NCBI RefSeq assembly: GCF_004366635.1
Contig: NZ_SORN01000004.1
Span: forward strand, 186,001 to 250,000
DNA from: Roseinatronobacter bogoriensis DSM 18756
Lineage (GTDB): Bacteria > Pseudomonadota > Alphaproteobacteria > Rhodobacterales > Rhodobacteraceae
DNA: 64,000 nt
Direction: 5' to 3'
A program made the translations under genes and the position numbers. Below are positions 35,551-45,238 of the stretch, piece after piece (the stretch's first letter is position 1; every line of letters starts with the position of its first letter). Below the pieces are notes generated by a model. It did not search any database. It worked only from the letters and a program-made list of their open reading frames with translations, and was not told the origin of the DNA.

Positions 35551-35958
35551 ATGCGCGCCATTCTCGCTTACTGTCTGACTGCCAGTCTGGCCTTCGCCGC
35601 GCAGGCCGATGCCAATGATCTGGCGGACGAGCTTGGCGCCTATCTGGATTTCGCCGGTTACACCGAGGGGGTGATCATGGTCGAGCAACTGACCCCCGAT
35701 ATCTTGCCCGATGTGACCTTTGTCGATGCGCGCAGTGCTGCTGAATATGCCGAAGACGGGGTAGAGGGCGCGCTGAACATCGAATGGCGCGAGATTGTCG
35801 AGCGCCTGGGCGAAGTGCCGACCAGTGGCATGGTGGTCGTGTATTGCAACACGGCAGTGCTTTCGACCCAAGCGGTGCTTGTCGCACGGCTATTGGGGCG
35901 TTCGAATGTGCTGGTCCTGCAAGGGGGACTTGCGGCTTTAAGTGCCTCGGGCCTGTAA
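35551..35958 (+). CDS. Periplasmic rhodanese-like protein
   Basis: A 135-aa secreted rhodanese-domain protein. A signal peptide (MRAILAYCLTASLAFAAQADA) is followed by a single rhodanese domain with FVDARSAAEYAEDGVEGALNI (the CH2A-type motif) and the active-site loop YCNTAVLSTQ with Cys99. Such proteins transfer or bind sulfur; the partner is unknown. GGAGGAG upstream of ATG 35551 is a strong ribosome site and sets the start. The next gene follows after 18 bp, so the two may be an operon. Confidence 0.88.
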   Translation: MRAILAYCLTASLAFAAQADANDLADELGAYLDFAGYTEGVIMVEQLTPDILPDVTFVDARSAAEYAEDGVEGALNIEWREIVERLGEVPTSGMVVVYCNTAVLSTQAVLVARLLGRSNVLVLQGGLAALSASGL

Positions 35959-35976
35959 CGGCAGAGTGGTCGGGAC

Positions 35977-36423
35977 ATGTTGCGCCATATTGATTACCCG
36001 CCGATCTGGTTACTTTTTGCGCTGGGCATTGTCTGGATTGAGACGGTGCTTGCGCCACAGCTACTCGGCCATGCTCTCATTCAGGGTTTCGGAACACTGA
36101 CCGTCGCACTTGGCGTGGTGTTGTTTGCGCTGGCCGGTTGGTCATTTCTGCGCGCGCGATCTACGATCATACCGCACCAGACCCCTCAGCAGCTGATTAC
36201 CACAGGTATTTTCCGGCTTTCGCGCAATCCGATCTATCTGGCTGATGTGCTGATCCTTGTTGGTCTATCGCTGCGCTGGGGGGCGCTCAGCGGGCTGATA
36301 CTTGCGCCAATCTTGATGCGCGTCTTGCTTGTGCGCTTCATCCGGCCTGAAGAGGCCCGGATATTGCAACAGTTCGGCCCAGCGGCGCAGCGCTATTTCG
36401 CGCAAACCCGGCGCTGGCTGTAA
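35977..36423 (+). CDS. Isoprenylcysteine carboxylmethyltransferase-family membrane protein
   Basis: A 148-aa polytopic membrane protein with four hydrophobic segments. It has the PEMT/ICMT-type C-terminal pattern: GIFRLSRNPIYLADVLILVGLSL (the RNPxYxxxxL motif) and RFIRPEEARILQQFGPAAQRYFAQTRRWL (EExxLxxxFGxxYxxYxxxxxRW). These residues bind SAM in the family. The substrate is unknown in bacteria of this type. It follows the rhodanese gene closely. Confidence 0.85.
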   Translation: MLRHIDYPPIWLLFALGIVWIETVLAPQLLGHALIQGFGTLTVALGVVLFALAGWSFLRARSTIIPHQTPQQLITTGIFRLSRNPIYLADVLILVGLSLRWGALSGLILAPILMRVLLVRFIRPEEARILQQFGPAAQRYFAQTRRWL

Positions 36424-36604
36424 GTCGGGGCTTTTCGCCACTGCCGTGTCGTTTCGTCGCGTGCGACAGGGGCAACACCATGCGCGTGTTACTTATTATT
36501 GCCCGCTTGTGAAAGAATGTTGCGCGGGTTATGGAAGCGCGGTGCGATCGTGCCATGTTTGCACATGCAGAACATGGTAAACCTGAAGGAAAGGGGGACG
36601 ACAC

Positions 36605-38176
36605 GTGAAAGTCGGGGCGTTAAAGGAAATCAAGCCGGGCGAGGCGCGGGTTGCGCTGACGCCGGAAAGTGCGCTGCAAATCCAGAAACTGGGACATGAG
36701 TGTTTTGTCCAGTCGGGCGCAGGGGCAGCGGCGGGGTTCAGCGATGAGCTGTATGAAAAAGCCGGTGTTACCGTTGTGAAGGACGCAAGCGCGCTGTGTC
36801 AGGCGGCTGATGTTGTCATCAAGGTGCGCGAGCCCGAGGTGGACGAAATCAAACTGTTGCACGCGGAGCAGACGCTGATCTCGTTCTTCTGGCCTGCGCA
36901 GAATGAAGCGATGCTGGACGCAGCAAAGGCGCAAGGCGCGACCGTTATCGCAATGGACATGGTGCCACGCATTTCGCGCGCCCAGAAAATGGATGCGCTG
37001 TCCTCCATGGCGAATATTGCCGGCTACCGCGCGGTGATCGAGGCAGGCAACAATTTTGGCCGCTTCTTCACTGGTCAGGTTACTGCAGCGGGCAAGATCC
37101 CGCCCGCGCGCGTTTTGATCGTTGGTGCAGGCGTGGCTGGTCTGGCCGCCATTGGAACCTCGACCAGCCTCGGCGCAATCACGATGGCGTTTGACGTGCG
37201 TCCCGAAGTGGCCGAACAGATTGAGTCGATGGGCGCTGAATTCGTGTTCCTTGAATTTGAGGATAACGCCACAGACGGGGCGGAGACAGGCGGCTATGCG
37301 GCCCCTTCCAGCCCTGAATTCCGTGAAAAGCAGTTGGAAAAATTCCGCGAACTGGCCCCCGATGTGGACATCGTGATAACCACAGCGCTCATCCCGGGCC
37401 GCCCTGCACCCAAACTCTGGACCGATGATATGGTCCAGATGATGAAGCCCGGTTCGGTCATTGTGGACCTTGCGGCTGAAAAGGGCGGGAACTGCGACCT
37501 GACTGTCATGGACGAACGTCTGGTCACAGAAAACGGTGTGGTCATAATCGGTTACACGGATTTCCCGTCACGCATGGCGGCCCAATCCTCGACGCTCTAT
37601 GCGACAAATATCCGCCATATGCTGCATGATCTGACGCCACAGAAAGATGGTGTCATCAATCATAACATGGAAGATGATGTCATCCGTGGCGCGACAGTGA
37701 CCCATGAGGGGGCAATCACGTTCCCGCCGCCGCCACCCAAGGTAAAGGCCATTGCGGCAAAGCCGAAGGAAAAGGTCAAGGAACTGACGGCGGAGGAAAA
37801 GCGCGCGAATGAAATCGCGGCCTTTAAGGCGCAGACGACAACACAGGTCGCGCTTCTGGCCGGTGGTGCAGCGTTTGTGCTGGCTGTCGGTCTGGTTGCG
37901 CCTGAATCTTTCATGCGCAATTTCATCATTTTCGTGCTAGCGGTCTTCGTTGGCTTCCAGGTGATCTGGAAAGTGTCTCATTCGCTGCACACCCCCCTTA
38001 TGGCCGTGACCAACGCGATTTCCTCGATCATTATCGTGGGCGCATTGTTGCAGATCGGGTCCAGCTCGGTCCTGATCACGCTTCTGGCGGCGCTCGCCTT
38101 GCTGATGGCGGCGGTGAATATCTTTGGTGGCTTCATGGTAACACGGCGCATGCTCGCCATGTTCCAGAAGTCCTGA
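36605..38176 (+). CDS. pntA: NAD(P) transhydrogenase subunit alpha
   Basis: A 523-aa alpha subunit of the proton-pumping nicotinamide nucleotide transhydrogenase, which makes NADPH from NADH using the proton gradient. The N-terminal domain I (about 1-380) binds NAD, with VGAGVAGLAAIGTSTSLGA and RAQKMDALSSMANIAGYRAVI. The last 120 residues have an acidic-basic linker (PPPPKVKAIAAKPKEKVKEL) and three to four membrane helices, so the alpha subunit is unsplit. GTG 36605 follows GGGGGAC. pntB starts 18 bp after the stop. Confidence 0.96.
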   Translation: MKVGALKEIKPGEARVALTPESALQIQKLGHECFVQSGAGAAAGFSDELYEKAGVTVVKDASALCQAADVVIKVREPEVDEIKLLHAEQTLISFFWPAQNEAMLDAAKAQGATVIAMDMVPRISRAQKMDALSSMANIAGYRAVIEAGNNFGRFFTGQVTAAGKIPPARVLIVGAGVAGLAAIGTSTSLGAITMAFDVRPEVAEQIESMGAEFVFLEFEDNATDGAETGGYAAPSSPEFREKQLEKFRELAPDVDIVITTALIPGRPAPKLWTDDMVQMMKPGSVIVDLAAEKGGNCDLTVMDERLVTENGVVIIGYTDFPSRMAAQSSTLYATNIRHMLHDLTPQKDGVINHNMEDDVIRGATVTHEGAITFPPPPPKVKAIAAKPKEKVKELTAEEKRANEIAAFKAQTTTQVALLAGGAAFVLAVGLVAPESFMRNFIIFVLAVFVGFQVIWKVSHSLHTPLMAVTNAISSIIIVGALLQIGSSSVLITLLAALALLMAAVNIFGGFMVTRRMLAMFQKS

Positions 38177-38194
38177 CGGCAGGAGGAATAAGAG

Positions 38195-39697
38195 ATGGAT
38201 TTCGGTTTTACAGTTGCGGCCTATGCGGTTGCGACAGTTCTCTTTGTCCTGTCGCTTGGCGGTCTGTCAGGGCAGGAAAGCGCCAAGCGCGCTATCTGGT
38301 ACGGCATTGCAGGTATGACTGTGGCCGTGCTGGCCATGCTGGTCGGTCCCGGCTCTGGCTTGTGGGGGCTGACACTTGTGCTGATCGCCATCGGTGGCGT
38401 GGTCGGCTGGCAGTTGGCAACACGCGTACAGATGACGCAGATGCCCGAGCTTGTGGCCTTCATGCACTCGCTGGTCGGTTTGGCCGCCGTGTTGGTCGGC
38501 TTCAACGCGCATCTGGAGATCGACCGCGTTGCCGCGGCCTTTGCCAGCGCAGAGCTGCCCTTTCCACAACCTGCCGGGCTGATGTCAGTTCCTGCCTATG
38601 AATTGTGGCTGAGCCTGTCCAATTTCGCAGCCATCATCGGCAAGAAAACAGCCGTCGAAGTAACGATCCTGCGTGTGGAATTGATGATCGGGATCTGGAT
38701 CGGGGCTGTAACCTTTACCGGCTCGATCATTGCCTATGGCAAACTTGCCGGTCGAGTGGATACAAGCGCAAAACAACTACCTGGCGGGCATATGCTGAAT
38801 GCAGCCGCAGCGGTCGCGTCAGTTGTGTTCGCAGGCTTGTATCTTGCCTTTGCCGAAAGTGCAGGCGCGTCAATTTTCATGCTGATCGTGCTGACTGCCC
38901 TGGCCCTGTTCATTGGCTATCACCTGATCATGGGAATTGGCGGGGCTGACATGCCGGTCGTGGTGTCCATGCTCAACAGCTATTCAGGCTGGGCAGCCGC
39001 AGCTATCGGTTTCAGCCTTGGCAATGAATTGCTGATCGTGGTGGGCGCGCTGGTCGGGTCTTCTGGTGCGATCCTGTCCTATATCATGTGCAAGGCGATG
39101 AATCGCAGCTTTATCAGCGTCATTCTTGGTGGTTTCGGCGGCACTTCTGGTCCGCAGATGGAAGTCGAGGGCGAACAGATCGCGATCAACGCCGATGGCG
39201 TGGCGACTGCGCTGAACGAGGCCGATAGCGTGATTATCGTTCCGGGCTATGGGATGGCTGTCGCGCAGGCGCAGCAAAGCGTGTCGGAACTGACCCGCAA
39301 ACTGCGCGCCAAGGGCAAGAATGTGCGTTTTGCCATTCACCCTGTGGCAGGGCGCTTGCCGGGCCATATGAACGTGCTGCTGGCCGAGGCCAAGGTGCCT
39401 TATGACATCGTGCTGGAGATGGACGAGATCAACGAGGACTTCCCCTCCACAGATGTGGTGATCGTCATCGGTTCGAATGACATCGTGAACCCCGCCGCAC
39501 AGGAAGACCCCAACAGCCCCATCGCTGGGATGCCAGTGCTGGAAGTGTGGAAGGCGAAACAGGTGTTCGTCTCGAAGCGCGGGCAGGGGACGGGCTATTC
39601 GGGTATCGAGAACCCGCTGTTCTACAAAGACAACACCCGCATGTTCTACGGCGATGCGAAAGCATCTGTCGACAGCCTGCTGCCGCTGATTGACTAA
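38195..39697 (+). CDS. pntB: NAD(P) transhydrogenase subunit beta
   Basis: A 500-aa beta subunit with about eight or nine membrane helices (domain II) and a C-terminal NADP-binding domain III. Visible parts are [21 protein letters not shown] in the membrane region and the NADP site [35 protein letters not shown] and NDIVNPAA. With PntA it forms the proton-translocating enzyme. An AGGAGG site precedes the start and a strong terminator follows the stop. Confidence 0.96.
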   Translation: MDFGFTVAAYAVATVLFVLSLGGLSGQESAKRAIWYGIAGMTVAVLAMLVGPGSGLWGLTLVLIAIGGVVGWQLATRVQMTQMPELVAFMHSLVGLAAVLVGFNAHLEIDRVAAAFASAELPFPQPAGLMSVPAYELWLSLSNFAAIIGKKTAVEVTILRVELMIGIWIGAVTFTGSIIAYGKLAGRVDTSAKQLPGGHMLNAAAAVASVVFAGLYLAFAESAGASIFMLIVLTALALFIGYHLIMGIGGADMPVVVSMLNSYSGWAAAAIGFSLGNELLIVVGALVGSSGAILSYIMCKAMNRSFISVILGGFGGTSGPQMEVEGEQIAINADGVATALNEADSVIIVPGYGMAVAQAQQSVSELTRKLRAKGKNVRFAIHPVAGRLPGHMNVLLAEAKVPYDIVLEMDEINEDFPSTDVVIVIGSNDIVNPAAQEDPNSPIAGMPVLEVWKAKQVFVSKRGQGTGYSGIENPLFYKDNTRMFYGDAKASVDSLLPLID

Positions 39698-39721
39698 GCA
39701 GCCCAACGAGATGACAAACTT

Positions 39722-39756
39722 AACCCGCCCCGGTTTCCGGGGCGGGTTTATTTTTT
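39722..39756 (+). terminator. Rho-independent terminator after pntB
   Basis: AACCCGCCCCGG-TTT-CCGGGGCGGGTT is a perfect 12-bp stem with a 3-nt loop, followed by TATTTTTT. It lies 25 bp after the pntB stop and ends the pntAB transcript. Confidence 0.92.
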
Positions 39757-39876
39757 GCATCTGCACCTGTCCTGTTGCACAATTACAAGTGTGCAATTGC
39801 ATATCACAATCAGACTTTCATTCGCTGCGATGCAGAATATGTTTTTCTGTATCTAGCTAATAAGGCAGCCAATCAG

Positions 39877-41160
39877 ATGAAGCCGATCGAGGACCACCCC
39901 GAGCGCTACACACTTGTGAACGAATTGCACGCACGCCCCGCGCCAAAAGTGACGGCCCCGGGGGTTGCAGTGTTCCTTGCAATAAAGCCAGCGCGCGACG
40001 CATCGAGGCGGGACAGGGGGGCGGACCGTAAACATCTGCTGTCATTGCTGGACCGGCATGGGGCGGGCCACCCGTCGCCGGGGGCGACGCATCACTCAGC
40101 AGAATTGGGCCGCCATCACCTGAAATGGGAAAGCCATACGGAATTTGTAACCTACACGACTTTCGAACAAGGTGTCGCGGAACGTTCTTTTGATCCGTCC
40201 GCCTTTGATGTGTTTCCAGAAGCATGGCTCAAAGATGCGCCGGGAACGCGGCTGACTTCGATTCTGTTCCAGATCGAGGTGATGAGCGATGACCCGGCTG
40301 AAATGAATGAGAAACTGCTGGATTGGTTTGTCCCCGAAAGTCTGGCGGCGTCTTACGTGCTGGATGAAACGGCCATTATCGCCAGCGACTTTCGCATAGA
40401 TCGCGCGGGTCATATCCGTATGGCGGTGTTCGTAAAACCGGGCACAGGGGGGCGGCGTGTGGGGCGCATCTTGCAGCGCCTGTGCGAGATCGAGACATAC
40501 AAGACCATTTCGATGTTGGGTTTGTTGCGCGCGCGCGACCTCTCGCCGCAAATGTCCGCGCTTGATGATGAACTTTCGCGGATCACCCATGCGATGATGG
40601 AACCTGACAGCCGTTCGGAAGAAACGCTGGATGCGCTGTTGCACATCTCGTCCGAGTTGGAAAACATGATGGTGGTGAATTCCTTTCGTTTCGGGGCCAC
40701 GGGCGCCTATGAAGCGCTGGTGCATCAGCGCATCGAAGTCTTGTGCGAAACGCGTTTCAGTGGCCGTCAGACGCTGAGTGAATTCATGAGGCGCCGCTAT
40801 GATCCGGCGATGCGCACTGTCAAATCCGCCGAAGAACGGCTGAGGAAGATGGCCGAGCGTGCGATGCGCGCGGGTCAGTTGCTGGGAACGCGCGTCGATG
40901 TGGAGCGTTCTGCCCAGAACCAGAAACTTCTGGAAAGCATGGATCGCCGTGCTGATTTGCAGTTGCGTTTGCAGAACACGGTCGAGGGGCTGTCTGTTGT
41001 TGCCATCAGTTATTATGCGGTGAATCTTGCCAGCTATGTTGCCATGCCAATCATGGAACCATTCGGCATTTCGCGCGGGGTGGCAATGGCTATCCTGGCA
41101 CCGCTGGTTGTGCTTGGCGTCTGGGGGATGGTGCGGCGCATCAGGCGGCATTTCGACTAG
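39877..41160 (+). CDS. DUF3422 family protein
   Basis: A 427-aa protein of the DUF3422 family, of usual length. It starts MKPIEDHPERYTLVNELHARP, the conserved family opening, and has HHLKWESHTEFVTYTTF. The C-terminal part has two hydrophobic segments (GLSVVAISYYAVNLASYVAM and GVAMAILAPLVVLGVWGMV), so it is likely membrane anchored near its end. A long helical region precedes them. The function is unknown. An in-frame start at 39775 would add 34 residues without family support. Confidence 0.87.
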   Translation: MKPIEDHPERYTLVNELHARPAPKVTAPGVAVFLAIKPARDASRRDRGADRKHLLSLLDRHGAGHPSPGATHHSAELGRHHLKWESHTEFVTYTTFEQGVAERSFDPSAFDVFPEAWLKDAPGTRLTSILFQIEVMSDDPAEMNEKLLDWFVPESLAASYVLDETAIIASDFRIDRAGHIRMAVFVKPGTGGRRVGRILQRLCEIETYKTISMLGLLRARDLSPQMSALDDELSRITHAMMEPDSRSEETLDALLHISSELENMMVVNSFRFGATGAYEALVHQRIEVLCETRFSGRQTLSEFMRRRYDPAMRTVKSAEERLRKMAERAMRAGQLLGTRVDVERSAQNQKLLESMDRRADLQLRLQNTVEGLSVVAISYYAVNLASYVAMPIMEPFGISRGVAMAILAPLVVLGVWGMVRRIRRHFD

Positions 41161-41190
41161 CGCCCGACGGCGTTATGCGCGTTGCTGGGC

Positions 41191-42144
41191 CTAGTCCTGC
41201 GCGCGACGCGTCGCCACGCGGCGTATCGCGTCGGCTACCTCTTCCGGGCGGGCATGGTGCGGCATATGGCCGACATCTTCCAGCCGGGTCAGGTTAACAC
41301 TTTCAACCTCGGCTTCCAGTCGTTCAGAGTGATATTGCAGGCCAACTGTTGTGTCACTGGTGCCGTGCAGCACTTCTATCGGCATGGTCAGCGCGGGGTA
41401 CCCCCCCGCCATAGCCTCGACATGGCCTTTCAGGCTGTCGATCTGGTTGGCGTTCAAGCGCAATTGGCCTGAACGCAGGGTCAGGTCCAGGCCCAGATGG
41501 TCCAGATACCCTTCTGGCACAGGGTCGGGGGCAAAGACCCCTTCAAGGCTGCGTTCCACCGCGGCGCGGGGCGCAAAGCGCGAGATCAGCGGCAAGACCA
41601 GATGCTGCCCCAGTGCAGATGCGCTTAGCCTGTACCAGATGCCCAACTCGCCCGGCCAAGGGTGGGACGCAGGTGCCAGCAAGGTCAGTCCCGCCACGTC
41701 ATTTGGTGCCCGCAAGGCCCAAGCCAGCGCAACCGCGCCACCGTAGGAGTGACCAAGGATGATCGGATCCTCGATCCCGATTTCCGCAGCCGCTACCCGA
41801 AGAATATCGGCTTGCAAGACCGGGCTTTCCGGGCCGCCGAAATCATCCGAAAACCCAAAGCCGGGGCGGTCAAAGGCAATGACGCGAAACTCATCTGCCA
41901 TGCGGTCGATCAGATCAAAACTGAAATCCCGCGCATTGCCATTGGCGCCGTGGATCATGACCAGATCTGGCCCCTGACCCTGAACTACCGCATGAATGCG
42001 GCCTTGCGGCAACTCGATGAATGCCCCTTCTGGTGACGGGTCGGCATGGGCCATGGGGTCCTCCAGTGCAGTCGAACATGCCGCGATGATCGCGGTGCAC
42101 AGGGCCAGCCCTGAAAGTCTATTTGCCGATATGCGCAAGGTCAT
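41191..42144 (-). CDS. Alpha/beta hydrolase, predicted lipoprotein
   Basis: A 317-aa alpha/beta hydrolase. The nucleophile motif GHSYGG and [20 protein letters not shown] and the C-terminal EDVGHMPHH with the catalytic His are present. The N-terminus [23 protein letters not shown] is a lipoprotein signal with Cys at the end. This start overlaps metA by 26 bp. A second possible start at 42054 has a stronger GGAGGA site but loses the signal. The substrate is unknown; it may be an esterase or lipase in the envelope. Confidence 0.82.
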   Translation of the reverse strand: MTLRISANRLSGLALCTAIIAACSTALEDPMAHADPSPEGAFIELPQGRIHAVVQGQGPDLVMIHGANGNARDFSFDLIDRMADEFRVIAFDRPGFGFSDDFGGPESPVLQADILRVAAAEIGIEDPIILGHSYGGAVALAWALRAPNDVAGLTLLAPASHPWPGELGIWYRLSASALGQHLVLPLISRFAPRAAVERSLEGVFAPDPVPEGYLDHLGLDLTLRSGQLRLNANQIDSLKGHVEAMAGGYPALTMPIEVLHGTSDTTVGLQYHSERLEAEVESVNLTRLEDVGHMPHHARPEEVADAIRRVATRRAQD

Positions 42145-43036
42145 AAGGAGTGGTCTGATAAATCTCGTTGATCCAGTTTCCATATAGAAGATGCGCGTGA
42201 CTTCTCCAACGGTTCAGCGGCACCCTCTCGGGATCGTCATCTGGGTAATAGTTTTGCGGCACATTGATCGGTTTGCCCGCCTCGACATCGCGGTCGTATT
42301 CTTCCTTCAAGGTCGTGCTGTCATATTCGAAGTGATTGAACACCATCAGGGCCCGATGTCCGGGGTCAGACACCAGACAGGGGCCAACCTGATCCGAGGC
42401 GATCAATGTCTGAAGTGCGGGGACAGCGTCAATCTCGGACTGGCGCATCCCTGTCCAGCGGCTGACCGGGATCAGCAGATCATCGGAGAACCCCCTCAGA
42501 TAGGGCGAGGCCGGCGCAAGGATGCGGTGACGAAAACAGCCAAACGCCTTGGCATCGAGCATGTGTTTGTTGATCCGGTGGAAATGCCACAGCATCGCCA
42601 TGCCGCCCCAGCAAACGCCGAATGTCTGGTGAACATGGGTTTGCGTCCATTCGAACACTTCGGTCAATTCGTCCCAATAGGTTACGTCCTGATAGGGCAG
42701 ATGCTCGATCGGTGCGCCGGTGATGATCAGGCCATCGAAGCGTTCGTCCTTCACGTCCTGAAAGGGGCGGTAGAATTCGGCCATATGTTCGGCGGCGGTA
42801 TTCTTCGTCTCATGTTCCGACATGCGGATCAGCGAAAACTCGATCTGCAAGGGCGTGGCCCCGATCAGGCGCGCGAATTGCGTTTCTGTCTGGATCTTCT
42901 TGGGCATCAGGTTCAACAGCCCGATGCGCAGCGGGCGGATATCCTGCCGTGCGGCGGCCTGTTCGGACATGACCATAACCCCCTCATGGGTCAGCACGTC
43001 AAAGGCAGGCAGGGTCTCAGGCAGTTTGATGGGCAT
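42119..43036 (-). CDS. metA: Homoserine O-acyltransferase (MetA family, predicted acetyl-CoA type)
   Basis: A 305-aa MetA enzyme of the first step of methionine synthesis. Catalytic Cys142 sits in [12 protein letters not shown], and His/Glu follow in [16 protein letters not shown]. Residue 111 is Glu ([13 protein letters not shown]). Published work on MetA links Glu111 to acetyl-CoA use and Gly111 to succinyl-CoA, so the product is predicted to be O-acetylhomoserine. The P-loop ATPase gene ends 9 bp upstream on the same strand, forming an operon. No SAM riboswitch is visible ahead of this unit. Confidence 0.93.
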   Translation of the reverse strand: MPIKLPETLPAFDVLTHEGVMVMSEQAAARQDIRPLRIGLLNLMPKKIQTETQFARLIGATPLQIEFSLIRMSEHETKNTAAEHMAEFYRPFQDVKDERFDGLIITGAPIEHLPYQDVTYWDELTEVFEWTQTHVHQTFGVCWGGMAMLWHFHRINKHMLDAKAFGCFRHRILAPASPYLRGFSDDLLIPVSRWTGMRQSEIDAVPALQTLIASDQVGPCLVSDPGHRALMVFNHFEYDSTTLKEEYDRDVEAGKPINVPQNYYPDDDPERVPLNRWRSHAHLLYGNWINEIYQTTPYDLAHIGK

Positions 43037-43045
43037 TGTTCGTCC

Positions 43046-43903
43046 TCAGCTTGGCAGCTTTTGAGCAATCAGGGATACGAAGTCATCTGCACCCCGGATC
43101 TGCGCGACCTCTTGTGCGCTGACCGACAGCCCCCAGTTGCGGGCCATGGCCGCATAACGTGGCGCGCGATGGGCAAGCGCGCGGGCATAAGTCCAGCGCA
43201 CAAAGGCGTCAGGGTCTATCTGGTCGGGGCTGTGGCCTGTCTCAAGCTGATACTCTTCCCATGCCGTATGCAGGAATTCGGGTTGGTAATACATGGGCTT
43301 GGGCGCGCGGTCGAAGCGGCGGATCAACTCTGCCGTATGGGCGTCAGACCCTTCGATCCAGATTGGCAGCACATGCGCTGAGAGCAAGGTCATCAGCGGG
43401 TCTTGCGGGTCATCCGGGCTAATCACCTCGCAGATTGACCCGCCCGTGTCGCAAACGAAATTCGCATAGCCGTAAAGGGCCTGCGCACGTGCGATGAAAT
43501 GGGGCGTGTCGGACAGCGCGGCAATCTCGGCGGCGCGGTGCTGGTCTTGGCGCTTCATGTAGTCGTCAAAGGGCAGGCCGCCACGCTCGGGGTTGCCGGG
43601 CTTGCCCAGATAGGTCGAGAGGGGTGCCAGATTGTCAAAGGTGATGTTCGAACTGATATAGACCGAGTCCGACAGCAGCAATTCGCGCAGCAGCGGCACT
43701 TTCATCGCTTCCAGCTTGAAGTTATCGGCGATGTATTCGCCCATATAGCGGGTGCCGATCCGGTAGTCGATCGAGTAATGAAACCACGCGCCCCCCTCGC
43801 GCAGCAGGTTTGCCAGATGCGTCTTGCCAAGGCCCGACATGCCAAACAGCATGACATGCTTGCGCGGCGCGTTCATCCAGTCGGTCGCAGTGGGGTAAAG
43901 CAT
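43046..43903 (-). CDS. P-loop NTPase of unknown function, in operon with metA
   Basis: A 285-aa protein with a Walker A motif GMSGLGKT at 21-28 and a kinase-like arrangement after it (HLANLLREGGAWFHYSIDYRIGTRYMG). Other blocks include VCDTGGSICEVISPDD and ARALAHRAPRYAAMARNWG. No signature of a known kinase class is clear to me; it resembles small-molecule kinases or zeta-type folds. From memory it is conserved in Rhodobacterales. It stands 9 bp before metA, so a link to methionine or sulfur metabolism is possible but unproven. Confidence 0.75.
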   Translation of the reverse strand: MLYPTATDWMNAPRKHVMLFGMSGLGKTHLANLLREGGAWFHYSIDYRIGTRYMGEYIADNFKLEAMKVPLLRELLLSDSVYISSNITFDNLAPLSTYLGKPGNPERGGLPFDDYMKRQDQHRAAEIAALSDTPHFIARAQALYGYANFVCDTGGSICEVISPDDPQDPLMTLLSAHVLPIWIEGSDAHTAELIRRFDRAPKPMYYQPEFLHTAWEEYQLETGHSPDQIDPDAFVRWTYARALAHRAPRYAAMARNWGLSVSAQEVAQIRGADDFVSLIAQKLPS

Positions 43904-43970
43904 GGTGGGCGCATCCTTGATATGTCGGCCTTTGGGTAGCCAGTGGGCCGGGAATGGTCAAGCAGGCATG

Positions 43971-44006
43971 AAAAAGGCCCTGTCCGCGCAAGGGCGGCAG
44001 GGCCTT
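43971..44006 (-). terminator. Terminator after the FadL-type porin gene
   Basis: Minus-strand reading: AAGGCCCTG-15 nt loop-CAGGGCCTT followed by TTT. It is a 9-bp perfect stem about 25 bp after the porin stop. The loop itself can form a short CCGC/GCGG pair. Confidence 0.8.
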
Positions 44007-44028
44007 GGTTTTCTTTGGGTCGTATGAC

Positions 44029-45093
44029 TTAGAAGCTATAGCCAATCCGCAGCCCCGCGCCGATGGCGGAGTTGTTTCTGAATTCGCTGTCAGTTCTTGT
44101 TGTCACGCCACCGAGCCGCGAATACTGAACACCACCGCTGATTGTGACCGAGTCCTTGGTGTAGGAAAGGCCCAGACCGATGGAGTTGCGTGTCCCGACA
44201 GGCCCCAGATTCCCAGTCGTGCTCCCATTTCCGGTGTCGTGCGCTAGCGAAACCGAACCAGACCAGTTTTCATTGAAACGACGGCCAACACCCAGCGTGT
44301 AAGTGGTTGAATTCTTATCGTAACTGACCAGCGTGGGCGCAGTGGGGATGGAATCGTATGCGGTTGGCTGGATCTCAAAATCTTTCCAGTTCACCCAGCG
44401 CACAGACCCGAAGACCAACGTATCTTCTGCAACGCCTGTCTGGAATTCGAGATTCACCGATTGCGGCAGGTTGGTTCTGAATGTCGTATCTACAGGAGAG
44501 ATACTCTCGTCCGCGTCGAATTTATGCTTGATCTTGGAATTGTATGTAAGTGCCACTCTCAGCGCGATTTCAGGCATCTCATAAGCAACCCCGACCAAAT
44601 AGCCCCATGCCTGATCTGTATTGGTCGACATTTCATATGGTACAGTAGTTAACTCCACTTCTCCCCTAGTCCATGAGGATCGCAAACCTGCATGCGCACT
44701 GAATCCATTGCCGAACTGATACCGCATAACGCCCGTCAGCATGGTGTTTTCAACCTTGCCGAGAGAACCTGCGAGAGGCGAGCCAGAAGGGTAGAGAGTA
44801 TCTGCGCCAAAAGGTTGGTCCAAGATGATCGCATAGGAAAGCTGATCGTTGATGTCACCTTTGAACGAGAGCGATCCGCTATAGAACCTGCGCGTGATAT
44901 TCCCGGTCGAATCTCCGCCAGCGGCGGCGGGCAATCTGCCACTAACCCGCGGTCGCCCATAGGTCACGCCCAGTTCCAGATAGTTGCCCTCCTGGAACAG
45001 GATATTCATTGATTGCGGGTTACGTTCGATGCCGCCTGCGAATGCGGGGCTTGCAACAAGGGCCAGCAGGCCCGGTACCAGATATCTTGACAC
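44029..45093 (-). CDS. FadL/OmpP1-type outer membrane transport protein
   Basis: A 354-aa predicted beta-barrel with a signal peptide (SRYLVPGLLALVASPAFA). Alternating strands with aromatic girdles and the ending IGAGLRIGYSF (terminal Phe) fit the outer-membrane FadL family, which takes up hydrophobic molecules. AAGGAGGAG is followed by TTTTCC and a GTG at 45093; this start is preferred over the ATG at 45126. The N-terminal NPA-type hatch of FadL is only partly visible (GIERNPQSMNILFQEG). The penicillin acylase gene is upstream on the same strand. Confidence 0.85.
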   Translation of the reverse strand: MSRYLVPGLLALVASPAFAGGIERNPQSMNILFQEGNYLELGVTYGRPRVSGRLPAAAGGDSTGNITRRFYSGSLSFKGDINDQLSYAIILDQPFGADTLYPSGSPLAGSLGKVENTMLTGVMRYQFGNGFSAHAGLRSSWTRGEVELTTVPYEMSTNTDQAWGYLVGVAYEMPEIALRVALTYNSKIKHKFDADESISPVDTTFRTNLPQSVNLEFQTGVAEDTLVFGSVRWVNWKDFEIQPTAYDSIPTAPTLVSYDKNSTTYTLGVGRRFNENWSGSVSLAHDTGNGSTTGNLGPVGTRNSIGLGLSYTKDSVTISGGVQYSRLGGVTTRTDSEFRNNSAIGAGLRIGYSF

Positions 45094-45164
45094 GGAAAAC
45101 TCCTCCTTTTTCCGGATACTCCGCATGCGCGGCTCCTCGTGTTACATCTATGGCGCGAGACGCG

Positions 45165-45193
45165 ATGTATTGTCACATCTGACTTGAGGTCAA
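45165..45193 (-). promoter_or_regulatory. Candidate sigma70 promoter of the FadL-type gene
   Basis: On the minus strand TTGACC (45193-45188), a 17-bp spacer and ATACAT (45170-45165) lie about 72 bp upstream of the GTG start. The -10 is weak, so this is a candidate only. Confidence 0.35.
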
Positions 45194-45238
45194 TTAGCGC
45201 CCGATTTGCTGATAGTGTTCAAACTGCAACGGTTTCGG

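Noticed and set aside
36456..36467. GTCGCGTGCGAC palindrome upstream of pntA
   Set aside because: A 5-bp stem palindrome in a GC-rich region is expected by chance, and its position is far (about 140 bp) from the start; no known regulator motif matches well.
43904..43970. SAM-II riboswitch ahead of the ATPase-metA operon
   Set aside because: The gap between the ATPase start and the preceding terminator is only about 65 bp and shows no SAM-II core or pseudoknot pattern.
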